Shown: positions 12,935 to 18,593 of the stretch, piece after piece
Layout of the letters: the number at the start of each line of letters is the position of its first letter
How positions within the stretch are numbered: position 1 is the first letter of the stretch
Virus record (IMG/VR): IMGVR_UViG_3300037258_000245
Coordinates: 1 to 42,814 of that record
DNA length: 42,814 nucleotides
Strand: one strand, 5' to 3'
Source of the DNA: a virus
Position numbers and translations under genes: made by a program
Notes under the pieces: generated by a model
Seen by the model: the letters and a program-made list of their open reading frames with translations, nothing else
The model's database searches: none
Told to the model about the DNA's origin: nothing

Positions 12935-13279
12935 ATGGGAGTGTGGGGACCGAACAACAAGGCCGCCTGGGAAAAGGAGCGGGCCAAGCAGCAGAAGGGC
13001 CGCAAGGCTGACATCGCGGCTGCCCGTGCGCAGCGCATGGCTGACGAGAAGCACCAGCGCGAGATCGATCAGCACAAGTGGAACATGAAGGAAGCCCGCC
13101 GGGTCGAGAAGGAAGTCGCCAAGCGCCGGGTGCAGACCATCAAGGATGAGCGCGCCCGGGCTGCGGAGAAGGTCAAGGCCGACAAGGAGCGCAAGGAGAA
13201 GGCCAAGCGCGACAAGGAAGCCAAGGACCGCGAGAAGCGGATGCGGAGCCAGGGCAAGAAGAAGTCGGGCTGGTTCTAG
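12935..13279 (+). CDS. Long charged helical protein, 114 aa
   Basis: After a short G-V-W-G-P start, the whole protein is a Lys/Arg/Glu/Ala-rich helix, probably a single charged helix or coiled coil, ending G-K-K-K-S-G-W-F. A GGAAGAGGAAGGGAG site precedes the start. It is followed four bases later by a similar protein at 13283. Overall charge is strongly positive, which fits nucleic-acid or ribosome association, but this is only inference. Confidence 0.75.
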   Translation: MGVWGPNNKAAWEKERAKQQKGRKADIAAARAQRMADEKHQREIDQHKWNMKEARRVEKEVAKRRVQTIKDERARAAEKVKADKERKEKAKRDKEAKDREKRMRSQGKKKSGWF

Positions 13280-13282
13280 CCC

Positions 13283-13546
13283 ATGTTCCGCAAGCCGAAG
13301 CCGCCAGGTGCCGCGCTGAATGACCCCCGCTACCAACGCAACAAGGCCACCCACGACGCAGACGTGATCCGCTACAAGATGGTCCAGCGGGTCAAGCGGG
13401 AGCAAGCAGCGAAAAAGGCCGCCGCCGCCAAGGCAGCCAAAGACCAGAAGGCCGCGCAGAAGCGCCAGCGTGAAGAACAGCGTAAGATCCGCCGTGAGAT
13501 GGGCAAGGCCAACGCTGCAGCCCGTAAGGCCCGTAAGGGCAAATGA
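13283..13546 (+). CDS. Basic helical protein, 87 aa
   Basis: The N-terminal M-F-R-K-P-K-P-P-G-A and a Y-Q-R-N-K segment lead into a Lys/Ala/Arg-rich helix that ends K-A-R-K-G-K. It is a probable partner or paralogue of the upstream charged protein, with four bases between stop and start. No recognised domain. A strong hairpin follows. Confidence 0.72.
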   Translation: MFRKPKPPGAALNDPRYQRNKATHDADVIRYKMVQRVKREQAAKKAAAAKAAKDQKAAQKRQREEQRKIRREMGKANAAARKARKGK

Positions 13547-13549
13547 GCG

Positions 13550-13588
13550 TCCCCCGGGAGGGACTTCCCCGTTTGCTCTCCCGGGGGA
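13550..13588 (+). terminator. 11-bp stem-loop before tRNA-Val(GAC)
   Basis: TCCCCCGGGAG pairs perfectly with CTCCCGGGGGA around a 17-base loop. It lies directly after the basic-protein gene and probably terminates or separates the mRNA from the tRNA. Confidence 0.6.
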
Positions 13589-13592
13589 TCTA

Positions 13593-13665
13593 GCCCCCGT
13601 AGCTCAGTGGTCAGAGCGCCACCATGACACGGTGGAGGTCCCTGGTTCGGCTCCAGGTGGGGGCA
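13593..13665 (+). tRNA. tRNA-Val(GAC)
   Basis: Acceptor GCCCCCG/TGGGGGC. The anticodon stem is CCACC/GGTGG with loop ATGACAC (anticodon 13626-13628). The T-arm is CCTGG-TTCGGCT-CCAGG and the discriminator is A. Confidence 0.93.
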
Positions 13666-13676
13666 CATATAAGCCG

Positions 13677-13705
13677 TTTACATCGGCCCCGTAATCAGGT
13701 ATAGT
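13677..13705 (+). promoter_or_regulatory. Sigma-70-type promoter
   Basis: TTTACA (13677-13682) and TATAGT (13700-13705) are spaced by 17 bases. The preceding AAGCCGTTTACAT block is identical to the one at 3591. It should drive the gene at 13756 and the downstream tRNA/microprotein run. Confidence 0.75.
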
Positions 13706-13755
13706 TGGGTATCACGTGAGAAACAACTCACCCCCAACAGGAAGAGGAACAGGAA

Positions 13756-13938
13756 ATGCCCGAGGGAAGCAACAAGGCACGCTACGACGTCCGGGTCCAG
13801 GTCCGGGGCTCCTTCGACACGCAGAAGGAGGCCGACGCCCTGGTCGCCAAGGTGACCGGCACGACCGACGAGGACAAGAGCTTCGTCTCCGAGGCCGTCA
13901 CCTCCCGCACCACCCGGCGTGACCGCGAGTGCTACTGA
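13756..13938 (+). CDS. Hypothetical protein, 60 aa
   Basis: A small alpha/beta-type protein (Y-D-V-R-V-Q-V-R-G-S-F-D-T strand, then an acidic helix K-E-A-D-A-L-V-A-K-V) ending D-R-E-C-Y. It is the first gene after a well-formed promoter, with a GAAGAGGAACAGGAA site. A strong hairpin follows, so it may be a single-gene transcript. The V-x-V-x-G-S-F-x-T-x-x-E-A start recalls small dsRBD-like or ACT-like folds, without proof. Confidence 0.72.
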   Translation: MPEGSNKARYDVRVQVRGSFDTQKEADALVAKVTGTTDEDKSFVSEAVTSRTTRRDRECY

Positions 13939-13951
13939 TCCATCCCTGAGA

Positions 13952-13997
13952 GGCCCCCGACCTCACCCCCTCGGCGTTCTGCCTGGGGTCGGGGGCC
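13952..13997 (+). terminator. 11-bp stem-loop terminator
   Basis: GGCCCCCGACC pairs perfectly with GGTCGGGGGCC around a 24-base loop, right after the gene at 13756. Confidence 0.65.
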
Positions 13998-14003
13998 AAT
14001 CTA

Positions 14004-14076
14004 GCGCCCATAGCTCAACGGATAGAGCACCTGGCTACGGACCAGGCGGCTGGGGGTTCGAGTCCCTCTGGGCGCG
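14004..14076 (+). tRNA. tRNA-Arg(ACG)
   Basis: Acceptor GCGCCCA/TGGGCGC. The anticodon stem is CCTGG/CCAGG with loop CTACGGA (anticodon 14037-14039). A34 would be edited to inosine by the host TadA. The discriminator is G. Confidence 0.93.
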
Positions 14077-14108
14077 CGTTAGAGAAGGGAAGCGAAAGGG
14101 GTGCACCA

Positions 14109-14246
14109 ATGGCGTTCGATGTGCGGCTGCACTGTAAGGACGGCTGCAGCCGGACCAAGCTGGTCAAGTGCAACACCCTGCGGGATCGCGCTAGGGCGAT
14201 GACGCGGGGCTGGGCATGTGGCCGGTGCAAGAGGAAGGGCAAGTAG
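14109..14246 (+). CDS. Zinc-binding microprotein, 45 aa
   Basis: Cys residues at 9, 13, 21, 37 and 40 (H-C-K-D-G-C, K-C-N, A-C-G-R-C-K) allow one zinc site, closed by the terminal C-G-R-C-K-R-K-G-K. The rest is basic. It has a GAAAGGGG site before the ATG. It is the first of five small genes packed between tRNA-Arg(ACG) and tRNA-Val(CAC). Function unknown. Confidence 0.72.
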   Translation: MAFDVRLHCKDGCSRTKLVKCNTLRDRARAMTRGWACGRCKRKGK

Positions 14247-14272
14247 CCCCAAGGAAGGGAAAGGAAGCGCAG

Positions 14273-14455
14273 TTGAGCAAGCGAGTCGGGGGCGGTGGCA
14301 AAGCCCCCAAGCCATGTCCGCAGTGCACGGGCAACGGAGCCCCGAAGGGGAAGATCCCCGCAGGGACCAAGCCAGGCATTGGCGGCACCAAGAAGCCGGT
14401 CTACAAGACCTGCCCCACCTGCCACGGTAACGGCACCGTATCGAGCCGAACCTAG
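14273..14455 (+). CDS. Two-knuckle DnaJ-type zinc microprotein (copy 3, TTG start)
   Basis: 60 residues with C15-P-Q-C18-T-G-N-G and C47-P-T-C50-H-G-N-G knuckles and a flexible Gly/Lys/Pro linker. TTG at 14273 is chosen as the start because a long GGAAGGGAAAGGAAG site lies just before it and no better codon exists; an ATG upstream would overlap the previous gene. The second knuckle's C-H-G-N-G-T matches DnaJ closely. Confidence 0.75.
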   Translation: MSKRVGGGGKAPKPCPQCTGNGAPKGKIPAGTKPGIGGTKKPVYKTCPTCHGNGTVSSRT

Positions 14456-14471
14456 GGAGAGCAGGGAGGAT

Positions 14472-14546
14472 ATGCCAGACCCGATTCTGATCCCAACCAC
14501 AGCCAGGCCCAAGCCGAAGCCCAAGCCCAAGCCGAAGCCGAAGTAG
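14472..14546 (+). CDS. Pro-Lys repeat micropeptide, 24 aa
   Basis: A 24-residue peptide whose second half is an alternating P-K repeat, encoded by a tandem CCGAAG/CCCAAG array. GGGAGGA sits at good distance before the ATG. The stop is immediately followed by the next ATG (TAGATG). The repeat would form an extended, very basic tail, and binding to RNA, DNA or membranes is possible. Confidence 0.6.
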   Translation: MPDPILIPTTARPKPKPKPKPKPK

Positions 14547-14729
14547 ATGGCAAAGAAGCCGAAGAAGCTAGGGCGGCAAGGTAAAGTGCGCTGCCGTCAC
14601 TGCAGCGGAACCGGCAAGGTGGAGAAGCGGATAGCTGACCGCCGCACTGGTAATGCTGACATCCGGCTAGTTCCCTGCCCAAAGTGCAAGGGCAGTGGAT
14701 ACTGGAAGGGTGACCGGGGCTCCTTGTGA
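14547..14729 (+). CDS. Two-knuckle DnaJ-type zinc microprotein (copy 4)
   Basis: 60 residues: a basic N-terminus (K-K-P-K-K-L), then C16-R-H-C19-S-G-T-G, a linker rich in Arg and Asp, and C44-P-K-C47-K-G-S-G. It begins directly at the stop of the P-K micropeptide and is probably translated by re-initiation. The S-G-T-G and K-G-S-G pairs are classic Hsp40 knuckles. Confidence 0.8.
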   Translation: MAKKPKKLGRQGKVRCRHCSGTGKVEKRIADRRTGNADIRLVPCPKCKGSGYWKGDRGSL

Positions 14730-14738
14730 GCCCCTCCC

Positions 14739-14810
14739 GGGCGATTGGCTCAGCGGGAGAGCGCCTCGTTCACACCGAGGAAGTCAGTGGTTCGATCCCA
14801 CTATCGCCCA
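14739..14810 (+). tRNA. tRNA-Val(CAC)
   Basis: Acceptor GGGCGAT/ATCGCCC. The anticodon stem is CCTCG/CGAGG with loop TTCACAC (anticodon 14771-14773). The discriminator is A. Confidence 0.92.
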
Positions 14811-14811
14811 C

Positions 14812-14876
14812 GAGAACAGGCGGGGAACGAGTCCCCTCAAACCAAAGGCTAGTCAAGGCGAGGACAGCCTGTTCTC
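14812..14876 (+). repeat. 10-bp inverted repeat between tRNA-Val and tRNA-His
   Basis: GAGAACAGGC (14812-14821) pairs with GCCTGTTCTC (14867-14876), enclosing a smaller GGGGA/TCCCC hairpin. It fills the gap between two tRNA genes. Confidence 0.5.
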
Positions 14877-14880
14877 CCAT

Positions 14881-14954
14881 GGTGGGCGTAGCTCAGCTGG
14901 CAGAGCGCACGATTGTGGGTCGTGTAGTCGCGGGTTCGATCCCCGCCGTTCACC
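14881..14954 (+). tRNA. tRNA-His(GTG)
   Basis: Acceptor GTGGGCG/CGTTCAC, with G-1 at 14881 opposite C73, the histidine identity pair. The anticodon stem is CACGA/TCGTG with loop TTGTGGG (anticodon 14915-14917). Confidence 0.92.
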
Positions 14955-14960
14955 CCCGAT

Positions 14961-15041
14961 GGGTCGTTGGCAGAGTGGCCGAATGCATCCGGTTGTAGCC
15001 CGGAACCGTAAGGCGCGGTGGTTCGAATCCATCACGGCCCA
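14961..15041 (+). tRNA. tRNA-Tyr(GTA)
   Basis: A class II tRNA with a long variable arm. Acceptor GGGTCGT/ACGGCCC. The anticodon stem is TCCGG/CCGGA with loop TTGTAGC (anticodon 14995-14997). The T-arm is GGTGG-TTCGAAT-CCATC and the discriminator is A. Confidence 0.91.
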
Positions 15042-15055
15042 CCTAAAGGAGAAGC

Positions 15056-15232
15056 ATGAGCAAGTCCCACAAAGATCAGCGCAAGCACCGTCGCAAAGTG
15101 GCTGGAACGATTAAGGGACTAGCCGAGCACCGCAAGCGAGGTAAGCGCCGTGACGGAGGGAAGGGAAAGGATGCCGTTCGGAAAGAAGAAGCCAGGCAAG
15201 CACCGCTCACCGGTACCGCTGGTGAAGTGTAA
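15056..15232 (+). CDS. Basic small protein, 58 aa
   Basis: The sequence begins S-K-S-H-K-D-Q-R-K-H-R-R-K-V-A-G-T-I-K-G-L and stays Lys/Arg-rich throughout. An ideal AAAGGAGAAGC site precedes the ATG. The last 62 bases overlap the next gene in another frame, so its last 20 residues are less certain. The charge suggests RNA binding. It follows tRNA-Tyr directly. Confidence 0.6.
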   Translation: MSKSHKDQRKHRRKVAGTIKGLAEHRKRGKRRDGGKGKDAVRKEEARQAPLTGTAGEV

Positions 15233-15347
15233 GCCGTGCAATGGCTCCGGCTGGATCGTGAAGGTTATCAAGGGTGCCACGTACGACCAGCGCTGCCCGG
15301 CCTGCAAAGGCAAAGGAAAGGTACCTAAGGACGCGCCCGGGGCGTAG
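15171..15347 (+). CDS. Two-knuckle DnaJ-type zinc microprotein (copy 5)
   Basis: 58 residues: a basic lead (K-K-K-P-G-K-H-R), then C20-K-P-C23-N-G-S-G, an aromatic/valine linker, and C42-P-A-C45-K-G-K-G. A GGAAGGGAAAGG site lies right before the ATG at 15171. The gene overlaps the upstream basic-protein gene by 62 bases, an unusually long overlap for this region. Confidence 0.8.
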   Translation: MPFGKKKPGKHRSPVPLVKCKPCNGSGWIVKVIKGATYDQRCPACKGKGKVPKDAPGA

Positions 15348-15390
15348 TATTGCCCAAGTACCGTCAGGGAATGCAGGAAGGAAACTGAGG

Positions 15391-15441
15391 ATGGACCTGG
15401 CCCCCCTGGAGCTAGAGGCATACACGATCAAGCCCCTGTAG
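15391..15441 (+). CDS. Possible 16-aa micropeptide before tRNA-Arg(CCG)
   Basis: M-D-L-A-P-L-E-L-E-A-Y-T-I-K-P-L follows a GGAAGGAAACTGAGG region. The stop codon and the last codons fall inside the 5' end of tRNA-Arg(CCG). It could be a leader peptide or chance; the ribosome-binding site is the only support. Confidence 0.3.
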   Translation: MDLAPLELEAYTIKPL

Positions 15442-15504
15442 TGCAACGGATTAGCACGGTAGCCTCCGAAGCTGCAGGACCGGGTCCGACTCCCGGCGGG
15501 GGCA
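15432..15504 (+). tRNA. tRNA-Arg(CCG)
   Basis: Acceptor GCCCCTG/CGGGGGC. The anticodon stem is GTAGC/GCTGC with loop CTCCGAA (anticodon 15466-15468). The T-loop reads TCCGACT, so the near-invariant U55 is replaced by C. The discriminator is A. Confidence 0.88.
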
Positions 15505-15505
15505 C

Positions 15506-15579
15506 TGGCCTGTAGCCCAGATGGATTAGAGCAGCCGCCTCCTAAGCGGCAGGCGCGGGTTCGAGTCCCGCCAGGCCAG
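15506..15579 (+). tRNA. tRNA-Arg(CCT)
   Basis: Acceptor TGGCCTG/CAGGCCA. The anticodon stem is GCCGC/GCGGC with loop CTCCTAA (anticodon 15541-15543). The T-arm is GCGGG-TTCGAGT-CCCGC and the discriminator is G. One base separates it from tRNA-Arg(CCG). It is the last tRNA of the array. Confidence 0.91.
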
Positions 15580-15598
15580 CGTGAGAAGGGAACGAGCG

Positions 15599-16333
15599 TT
15601 GAAGACCAAGCCCAGCCGACTGCCTAAGCTGGCCACCAAGATCCCCAGTGGCGACCCCAGCTTCCCCAAGGCCCGCAGCCGCACTCTGTACTACGACTTG
15701 CGGCTCTACCTGGAGGAGAGCTGGGGTGAGGTCGTCCGGGCCTACGAGGCCAACCCTGGCGCCTTCATCAACGCCTGGCGCTACCTGGACGGCCACCCGA
15801 TCTACTGGAAGCTGGAAGCCTGGAAGAGCGGCAAGGGCACCCAGTACCCGCTGCGGCACATGCGTCACCTGGAACACGGCGACGGGTTTGGCAACGGGGG
15901 CATCTGGCTCAACGTAACCCGGGTCAACCCGGCCACCGGGGCTATCAGCCCCGACCCAGCACTCAACACCCGCACCGAGGTGTGGCTGGAGACCGGCGAG
16001 TTCAGCTGGGTCACGATGGAGCGCTTCCACATCACACCCGGCACCCACTACCACAACTACCGGCTGGATTGCGGCGGCGAGACCTACGAGGAAGCCGTGA
16101 TCAAGATGGCCCGCAAGGTACACGGCTTCTACGGTAACGACCGTCGCCGCTGCGAGCCGGAGTACTCCGAGCGCAAGCGCAAGGCCGGGACGAAGAAGAT
16201 GCGTAAGGAGCACCCGAACTGGTCGGTAGCGGTGACGAATCCCTACGCCCACGCCTGCCGCCACCGTTATCCTCCTGGTATCGCAGGCATCCTGGAGCGG
16301 GCAAAGGCCGACGAAGAACAGCGGAAGGGCTGA
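15599..16333 (+). CDS. Hypothetical protein, 244 aa, TTG start
   Basis: A well-composed globular protein with many aromatics: L-Y-Y-D-L-R-L-Y-L-E-E-S-W, then W-R-Y-L-D-G-H-P-I-Y-W-K-L-E-A-W, a G-G-I-W-L-N-V strand region and a T-E-V-W-L-E-T-G segment. The C-terminus is basic with a H-A-C-R-H-R motif. TTG at 15599 fits a GAGAAGGGAAC site; GTG at 15581 is possible but has no site and nearly touches the tRNA. No family was recognised. It begins a run of tightly overlapping genes that continues to 17712. Confidence 0.8.
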   Translation: MKTKPSRLPKLATKIPSGDPSFPKARSRTLYYDLRLYLEESWGEVVRAYEANPGAFINAWRYLDGHPIYWKLEAWKSGKGTQYPLRHMRHLEHGDGFGNGGIWLNVTRVNPATGAISPDPALNTRTEVWLETGEFSWVTMERFHITPGTHYHNYRLDCGGETYEEAVIKMARKVHGFYGNDRRRCEPEYSERKRKAGTKKMRKEHPNWSVAVTNPYAHACRHRYPPGIAGILERAKADEEQRKG

Positions 16334-16339
16334 TGGCTG

Positions 16340-16510
16340 GTGGCCAAGAAAAAGAAGAACCCTTTCAGCAAGCCCGCCCCGGTACCGCCGAAGCGGAGCC
16401 GCAAAGAGCCCCAACCCGAGATTAAGAGGAGTCGGAAGGCAGCCGCTAAACTCAGCGCGCAGTTGAAGCAGCAGCTAGAGCGCAAGGAAAGGGAGAAGGG
16501 GGACAGATGA
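16340..16510 (+). CDS. Lys/Arg-rich small protein, 56 aa, GTG start
   Basis: V-A-K-K-K-K-N-P-F leads to a proline-rich part and then a charged helix (K-L-S-A-Q-L-K-Q-Q-L-E-R-K-E-R-E-K). The stop overlaps the next start (ATGA), which supports this frame. A competing ATG frame at 16333 gives only a 30-residue unconvincing peptide. It belongs to the recurrent class of basic microproteins in this genome. Confidence 0.6.
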   Translation: MAKKKKNPFSKPAPVPPKRSRKEPQPEIKRSRKAAAKLSAQLKQQLERKEREKGDR

Positions 16511-16881
16511 ACGAGGACGGGCACCTAACCGATGCCGCTGAGGCAACCGGCTACCTGGCCGACATTGCTGAGCGAATGCAGTACGAATGGAACAAGTGGG
16601 GCTGGGTCCAGGGCAAGCTGGGCGACCAGACTTCGGGGTACTGCCTGATGGGCAGCTACCAGAAGGCCACCGGCATCCTCACCGAGGGCGAGCCCCTGAT
16701 GTGGGCGTTCCGGGAAGCCGTGAGCCGCTCGATCCAGCTGCTGTTCCCGATGGAGCCGCACTGCTCGGTGGAGGGCTTCAACGACAAAGAGGGCCGCTCC
16801 GAAGAGGACGTCCGCCTGGTTGCTAAGCATGCCGTGATGGGCATTGTGGACCTGATGGAGACCGACGATGGCAACCCGTGA
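16507..16881 (+). CDS. Small protein of a C-x-x-G / F-N-D family (copy 2)
   Basis: 124 residues. Y-C-L-M-G-S-Y near residue 45 and G-F-N-D-K-E-G-R near 90, followed by a helix E-E-D-V-R-L-V-A-K-H-A-V, match the layout of the 7092 protein (H-C-V-L-G-A, A-F-N-D). The pair probably belongs to one family, possibly DUF6197, but this is unverified. It is coupled to the upstream gene by ATGA; the next gene starts inside it. Function unknown. Confidence 0.75.
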   Translation: MNEDGHLTDAAEATGYLADIAERMQYEWNKWGWVQGKLGDQTSGYCLMGSYQKATGILTEGEPLMWAFREAVSRSIQLLFPMEPHCSVEGFNDKEGRSEEDVRLVAKHAVMGIVDLMETDDGNP

Positions 16882-17014
16882 GCAGGTGTGGAAGGAACGC
16901 GCCCAGAAGGAGCGCGCTGCCCAGGTCGCCCTGAGCCGTAAGCAGGCCGCAGAGGCCCGTAAGGCCGCAAAGGCCCGGCTGGAGGCGAGGAAGAAGGCGA
17001 AGAGTGGCCGCTAA
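16868..17014 (+). CDS. Basic helical microprotein, 48 aa
   Basis: One continuous Ala/Arg/Lys/Glu helix (V-W-K-E-R-A-Q-K-E-R-A-A-Q-V...) ending K-A-K-S-G-R. It starts inside the previous gene (14-base overlap) and overlaps the next by 11 bases, indicating coupled translation. It resembles the proteins at 12935 and 13283. Confidence 0.6.
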   Translation: MATREQVWKERAQKERAAQVALSRKQAAEARKAAKARLEARKKAKSGR

Positions 17015-17171
17015 CTGCGCCAAGGCAGGAACCTGCGAGTGCGATTGCCACATGTGCCAATACGGCTCGCATGACCAGTGCCAGCGCTACGGCCATAACG
17101 ACGGGGGCTGCCACATGAAGTGCAGCCCCCCGAAGGGGAACGGGAACGGAAAGGAGGCAGCCCGTGCTTAA
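17004..17171 (+). CDS. Cysteine-rich metal-binding microprotein, 55 aa
   Basis: Nine Cys and four His occur in 55 residues: C-x(5)-C-E-C-D-C-H-M-C near the start, D-Q-C-Q near residue 26 and G-C-H-M-K-C near 37. This dense C-x-C / C-H-x-C pattern resembles metallothionein-like or multi-zinc proteins and differs from the knuckle family. GTG at 17004 follows a GAGGAAGAAGG region and overlaps the upstream stop; the 3' end overlaps the next start by eight bases. Confidence 0.65.
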   Translation: MAANCAKAGTCECDCHMCQYGSHDQCQRYGHNDGGCHMKCSPPKGNGNGKEAARA

Positions 17172-17397
17172 CGCCCGCCGGATCGAGCTGTACACCCTGG
17201 TGCTCACCGGGTACAAGACGAGCGACGGGTTCTACCGGCTGACCCCGGCCCAGCGCCGTCGTGTCCGCCGCAAGGAGAAGGCCCACGACCACCCACCCGA
17301 CTTCGCTTGCCAGCGGTGCCGCCCAGGAACACTGAAAGACCCGGTGCCCGCCGTTGCGGCGAGCACCGGGCCTAAGACGAAGTGGGAAAGGGACTAG
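17164..17397 (+). CDS. Basic protein with C-x-x-C motif, 77 aa, GTG start
   Basis: The start GTG has a near-perfect AAAGGAGG site. The sequence contains L-T-P-A-Q-R-R-R-V-R-R-K-E-K, then F-A-C-Q-R-C-R-P-G, a single Cys pair, and a hydrophilic tail. The R-L-T-P-A-Q-R-R-R-x-x-R-K pattern is common in small phage proteins that bind nucleic acid. Function unknown. Confidence 0.72.
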   Translation: MLNARRIELYTLVLTGYKTSDGFYRLTPAQRRRVRRKEKAHDHPPDFACQRCRPGTLKDPVPAVAASTGPKTKWERD

Positions 17398-17403
17398 GGG
17401 AAG

Positions 17404-17712
17404 ATGGGACTGCGCGATGAGCACCGCGTCGTCATCCCGTGGTTCTCGGAGTACTCGGGATGCGGTGTCTCGCTGGAGGATATCCACGTGAGGATGCTGA
17501 AGCTGGGCATCCCCGCCAATGCCCGGCTTCACGCCGCGAACGTCCCCGGGTACTGCGAAGGTGACGAGGAACACTGCGACGGGTGCAACCCCGTGGACGG
17601 GATCGAGCTGGTGGCTACTTGGCCAGCGGAACCGGTGCCGTCACCTGAACCACAGGAGGCGTCACCGGGGACACGTGCTGACGGATCAGCAGCGCGCCCA
17701 GAGCCACGATGA
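17404..17712 (+). CDS. Hypothetical protein, 102 aa, convergent with holin gene
   Basis: M-G-L-R-D-E-H-R-V-V-I-P-W-F-S-E-Y-S-G leads a small domain with Cys at 20, 51, 58 and 61 (a C-D-G-C pair). The C-terminal 30 residues are Pro/Glu/Ala-rich. It ends 98 bases inside the opposing holin-like gene, so this low-complexity tail is the less certain part. It is the last gene of the rightward block. Confidence 0.65.
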   Translation: MGLRDEHRVVIPWFSEYSGCGVSLEDIHVRMLKLGIPANARLHAANVPGYCEGDEEHCDGCNPVDGIELVATWPAEPVPSPEPQEASPGTRADGSAARPEPR

Positions 17713-17995
17713 CGGCGTTCACGGTGCCGACCAGGCCCGCACTCACGCTGGGGACCTGGAAGGCCACCAGCAGCAGGATGAGGGCCTGGGAGGCACCCGT
17801 GATGGCTGCGATCTGGAACGGCCGGGTGCCGACAGCCACGATGAGCGCCAGCACGGCAGCCACGGCAGCCTCAATGCCACCGGTCTGCCCGGCGGTCAGG
17901 TTCAGCCCGATGGCCAGAGCCAGTGCCAGTGCGGCCTGCACCAGGGAGCTGGTCATGGGCAACTCGGTCTTCAGCCAGTTGATAAAACCGGACAT
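17615..17995 (-). CDS. Holin-like membrane protein
   Basis: 126 residues with an N-terminal amphipathic stretch and three to four hydrophobic segments (about 18-36, 43-62, 67-85 and 88-106), ending in a short Pro/Val tail. Size, topology and location beside a glycosidase-type lysis protein fit an actinophage holin that permeabilises the host membrane. The start has a GGGAGGTACAA site. It is the last gene of the leftward late operon and converges with the gene at 17404. Confidence 0.75.
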   Translation of the reverse strand: MSGFINWLKTELPMTSSLVQAALALALAIGLNLTAGQTGGIEAAVAAVLALIVAVGTRPFQIAAITGASQALILLLVAFQVPSVSAGLVGTVNAVIVALGALLIRQHVSPVTPPVVQVTAPVPLAK

Positions 17996-18021
17996 TTGTA
18001 CCTCCCGAAAGGAGAATTCCG

Positions 18022-18114
18022 GTGAACCGGAAGTGCTTCAGGTGCCGTGGCAACCGGAATATGCCATGCATCTGCATCTTCAAGTGCGATTCCCCCCTGT
18101 GTAAGGGGCGCTAG
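18022..18114 (+). CDS. Cys-rich microprotein inside the lysis region, 30 aa
   Basis: V-N-R-K-C-F-R-C-R-G-N-R, then P-C-I-C-I-F-K-C-D-S-P-L-C-K-G-R: six Cys in 30 residues, enough for one zinc site. A perfect AAAGGAG site precedes the GTG at correct spacing. It lies on the opposite strand to the flanking lysis genes, entirely within the gap between them, with its stop one base from the opposing stop. Confidence 0.55.
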   Translation: MNRKCFRCRGNRNMPCICIFKCDSPLCKGR

Positions 18115-18115
18115 C

Positions 18116-18565
18116 TCACCACTGCCCGTACAGGATGTTCGCGTCTACCTTGGCGGTCAGGCCGCCTTGGTACTGCACCGCCCACAGGTGGGTGGTGTAG
18201 TTCGGGCGCAGCTTGTTGCCGTCCAGGGTGGCCAGCCAGACCTCATACGTCAGCTCAGCGCAGCGCATCCGCACAGTCGCCAGGTCGGACCTGTTGCAGT
18301 AGACCCGGGCTCGCATGCCATGGGCCTGCCGGGCGGCCACCCAGGAGCGCAAGGCACCGCCGAGATAGGCCGGGTTCCCGTTCTCAAAGTCGATGCAGCC
18401 CGCGTAGGCAGCTGCCGCGCTACCGCCTACGACCGTGATCCAGCGCACTGCCGCAAACCGCTCCGCCTGGGCCGGGGTGGCCTTGTACAGGCCATCGGCA
18501 TACAGGCACGCATGAGCCCCCGTGGGGATGTTCGCGGGGGTAACCGCGTCGTAGAAGATCATCAT
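18116..18565 (-). CDS. Glycoside-hydrolase-like lysis protein (candidate endolysin)
   Basis: 149 residues: F-Y-D-A-V-T-P-A-N-I-P at the start, a V-V-G-G strand, I-D-F-E-N-G near residue 79, R-A-R-V-Y-C-N, E-V-W-L-A-T-L-D-G and a terminal W-A-V-Q-Y-Q-G...V-D-A-N-I-L-Y-G. This is the layout of single-domain TIM-barrel-like lysozymes of the DUF1906/GH25-like kind found in actinophages, with acidic residues at strand ends as candidate catalytic groups. It probably cleaves host peptidoglycan. No separate binding domain is present. It lies just upstream of the holin-like gene in the late operon. Confidence 0.75.
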   Translation of the reverse strand: MMIFYDAVTPANIPTGAHACLYADGLYKATPAQAERFAAVRWITVVGGSAAAAYAGCIDFENGNPAYLGGALRSWVAARQAHGMRARVYCNRSDLATVRMRCAELTYEVWLATLDGNKLRPNYTTHLWAVQYQGGLTAKVDANILYGQW

Positions 18566-18593
18566 TACACCGCCTCCGGGTTAGGGTGAGGAC

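Noticed and set aside
13677-13705. Reading the AAGCCGTTTACAT block at 3591 and 13671 as a mobile repeat end
   Set aside because: The two copies share only 13 bases and both align with promoter -35 positions, so a regulatory explanation is simpler.
15542-16414. Minus-strand open frame opposite the 15599 gene
   Set aside because: Shadow composition and no ribosome-binding site; it would also run into tRNA-Arg(CCT).
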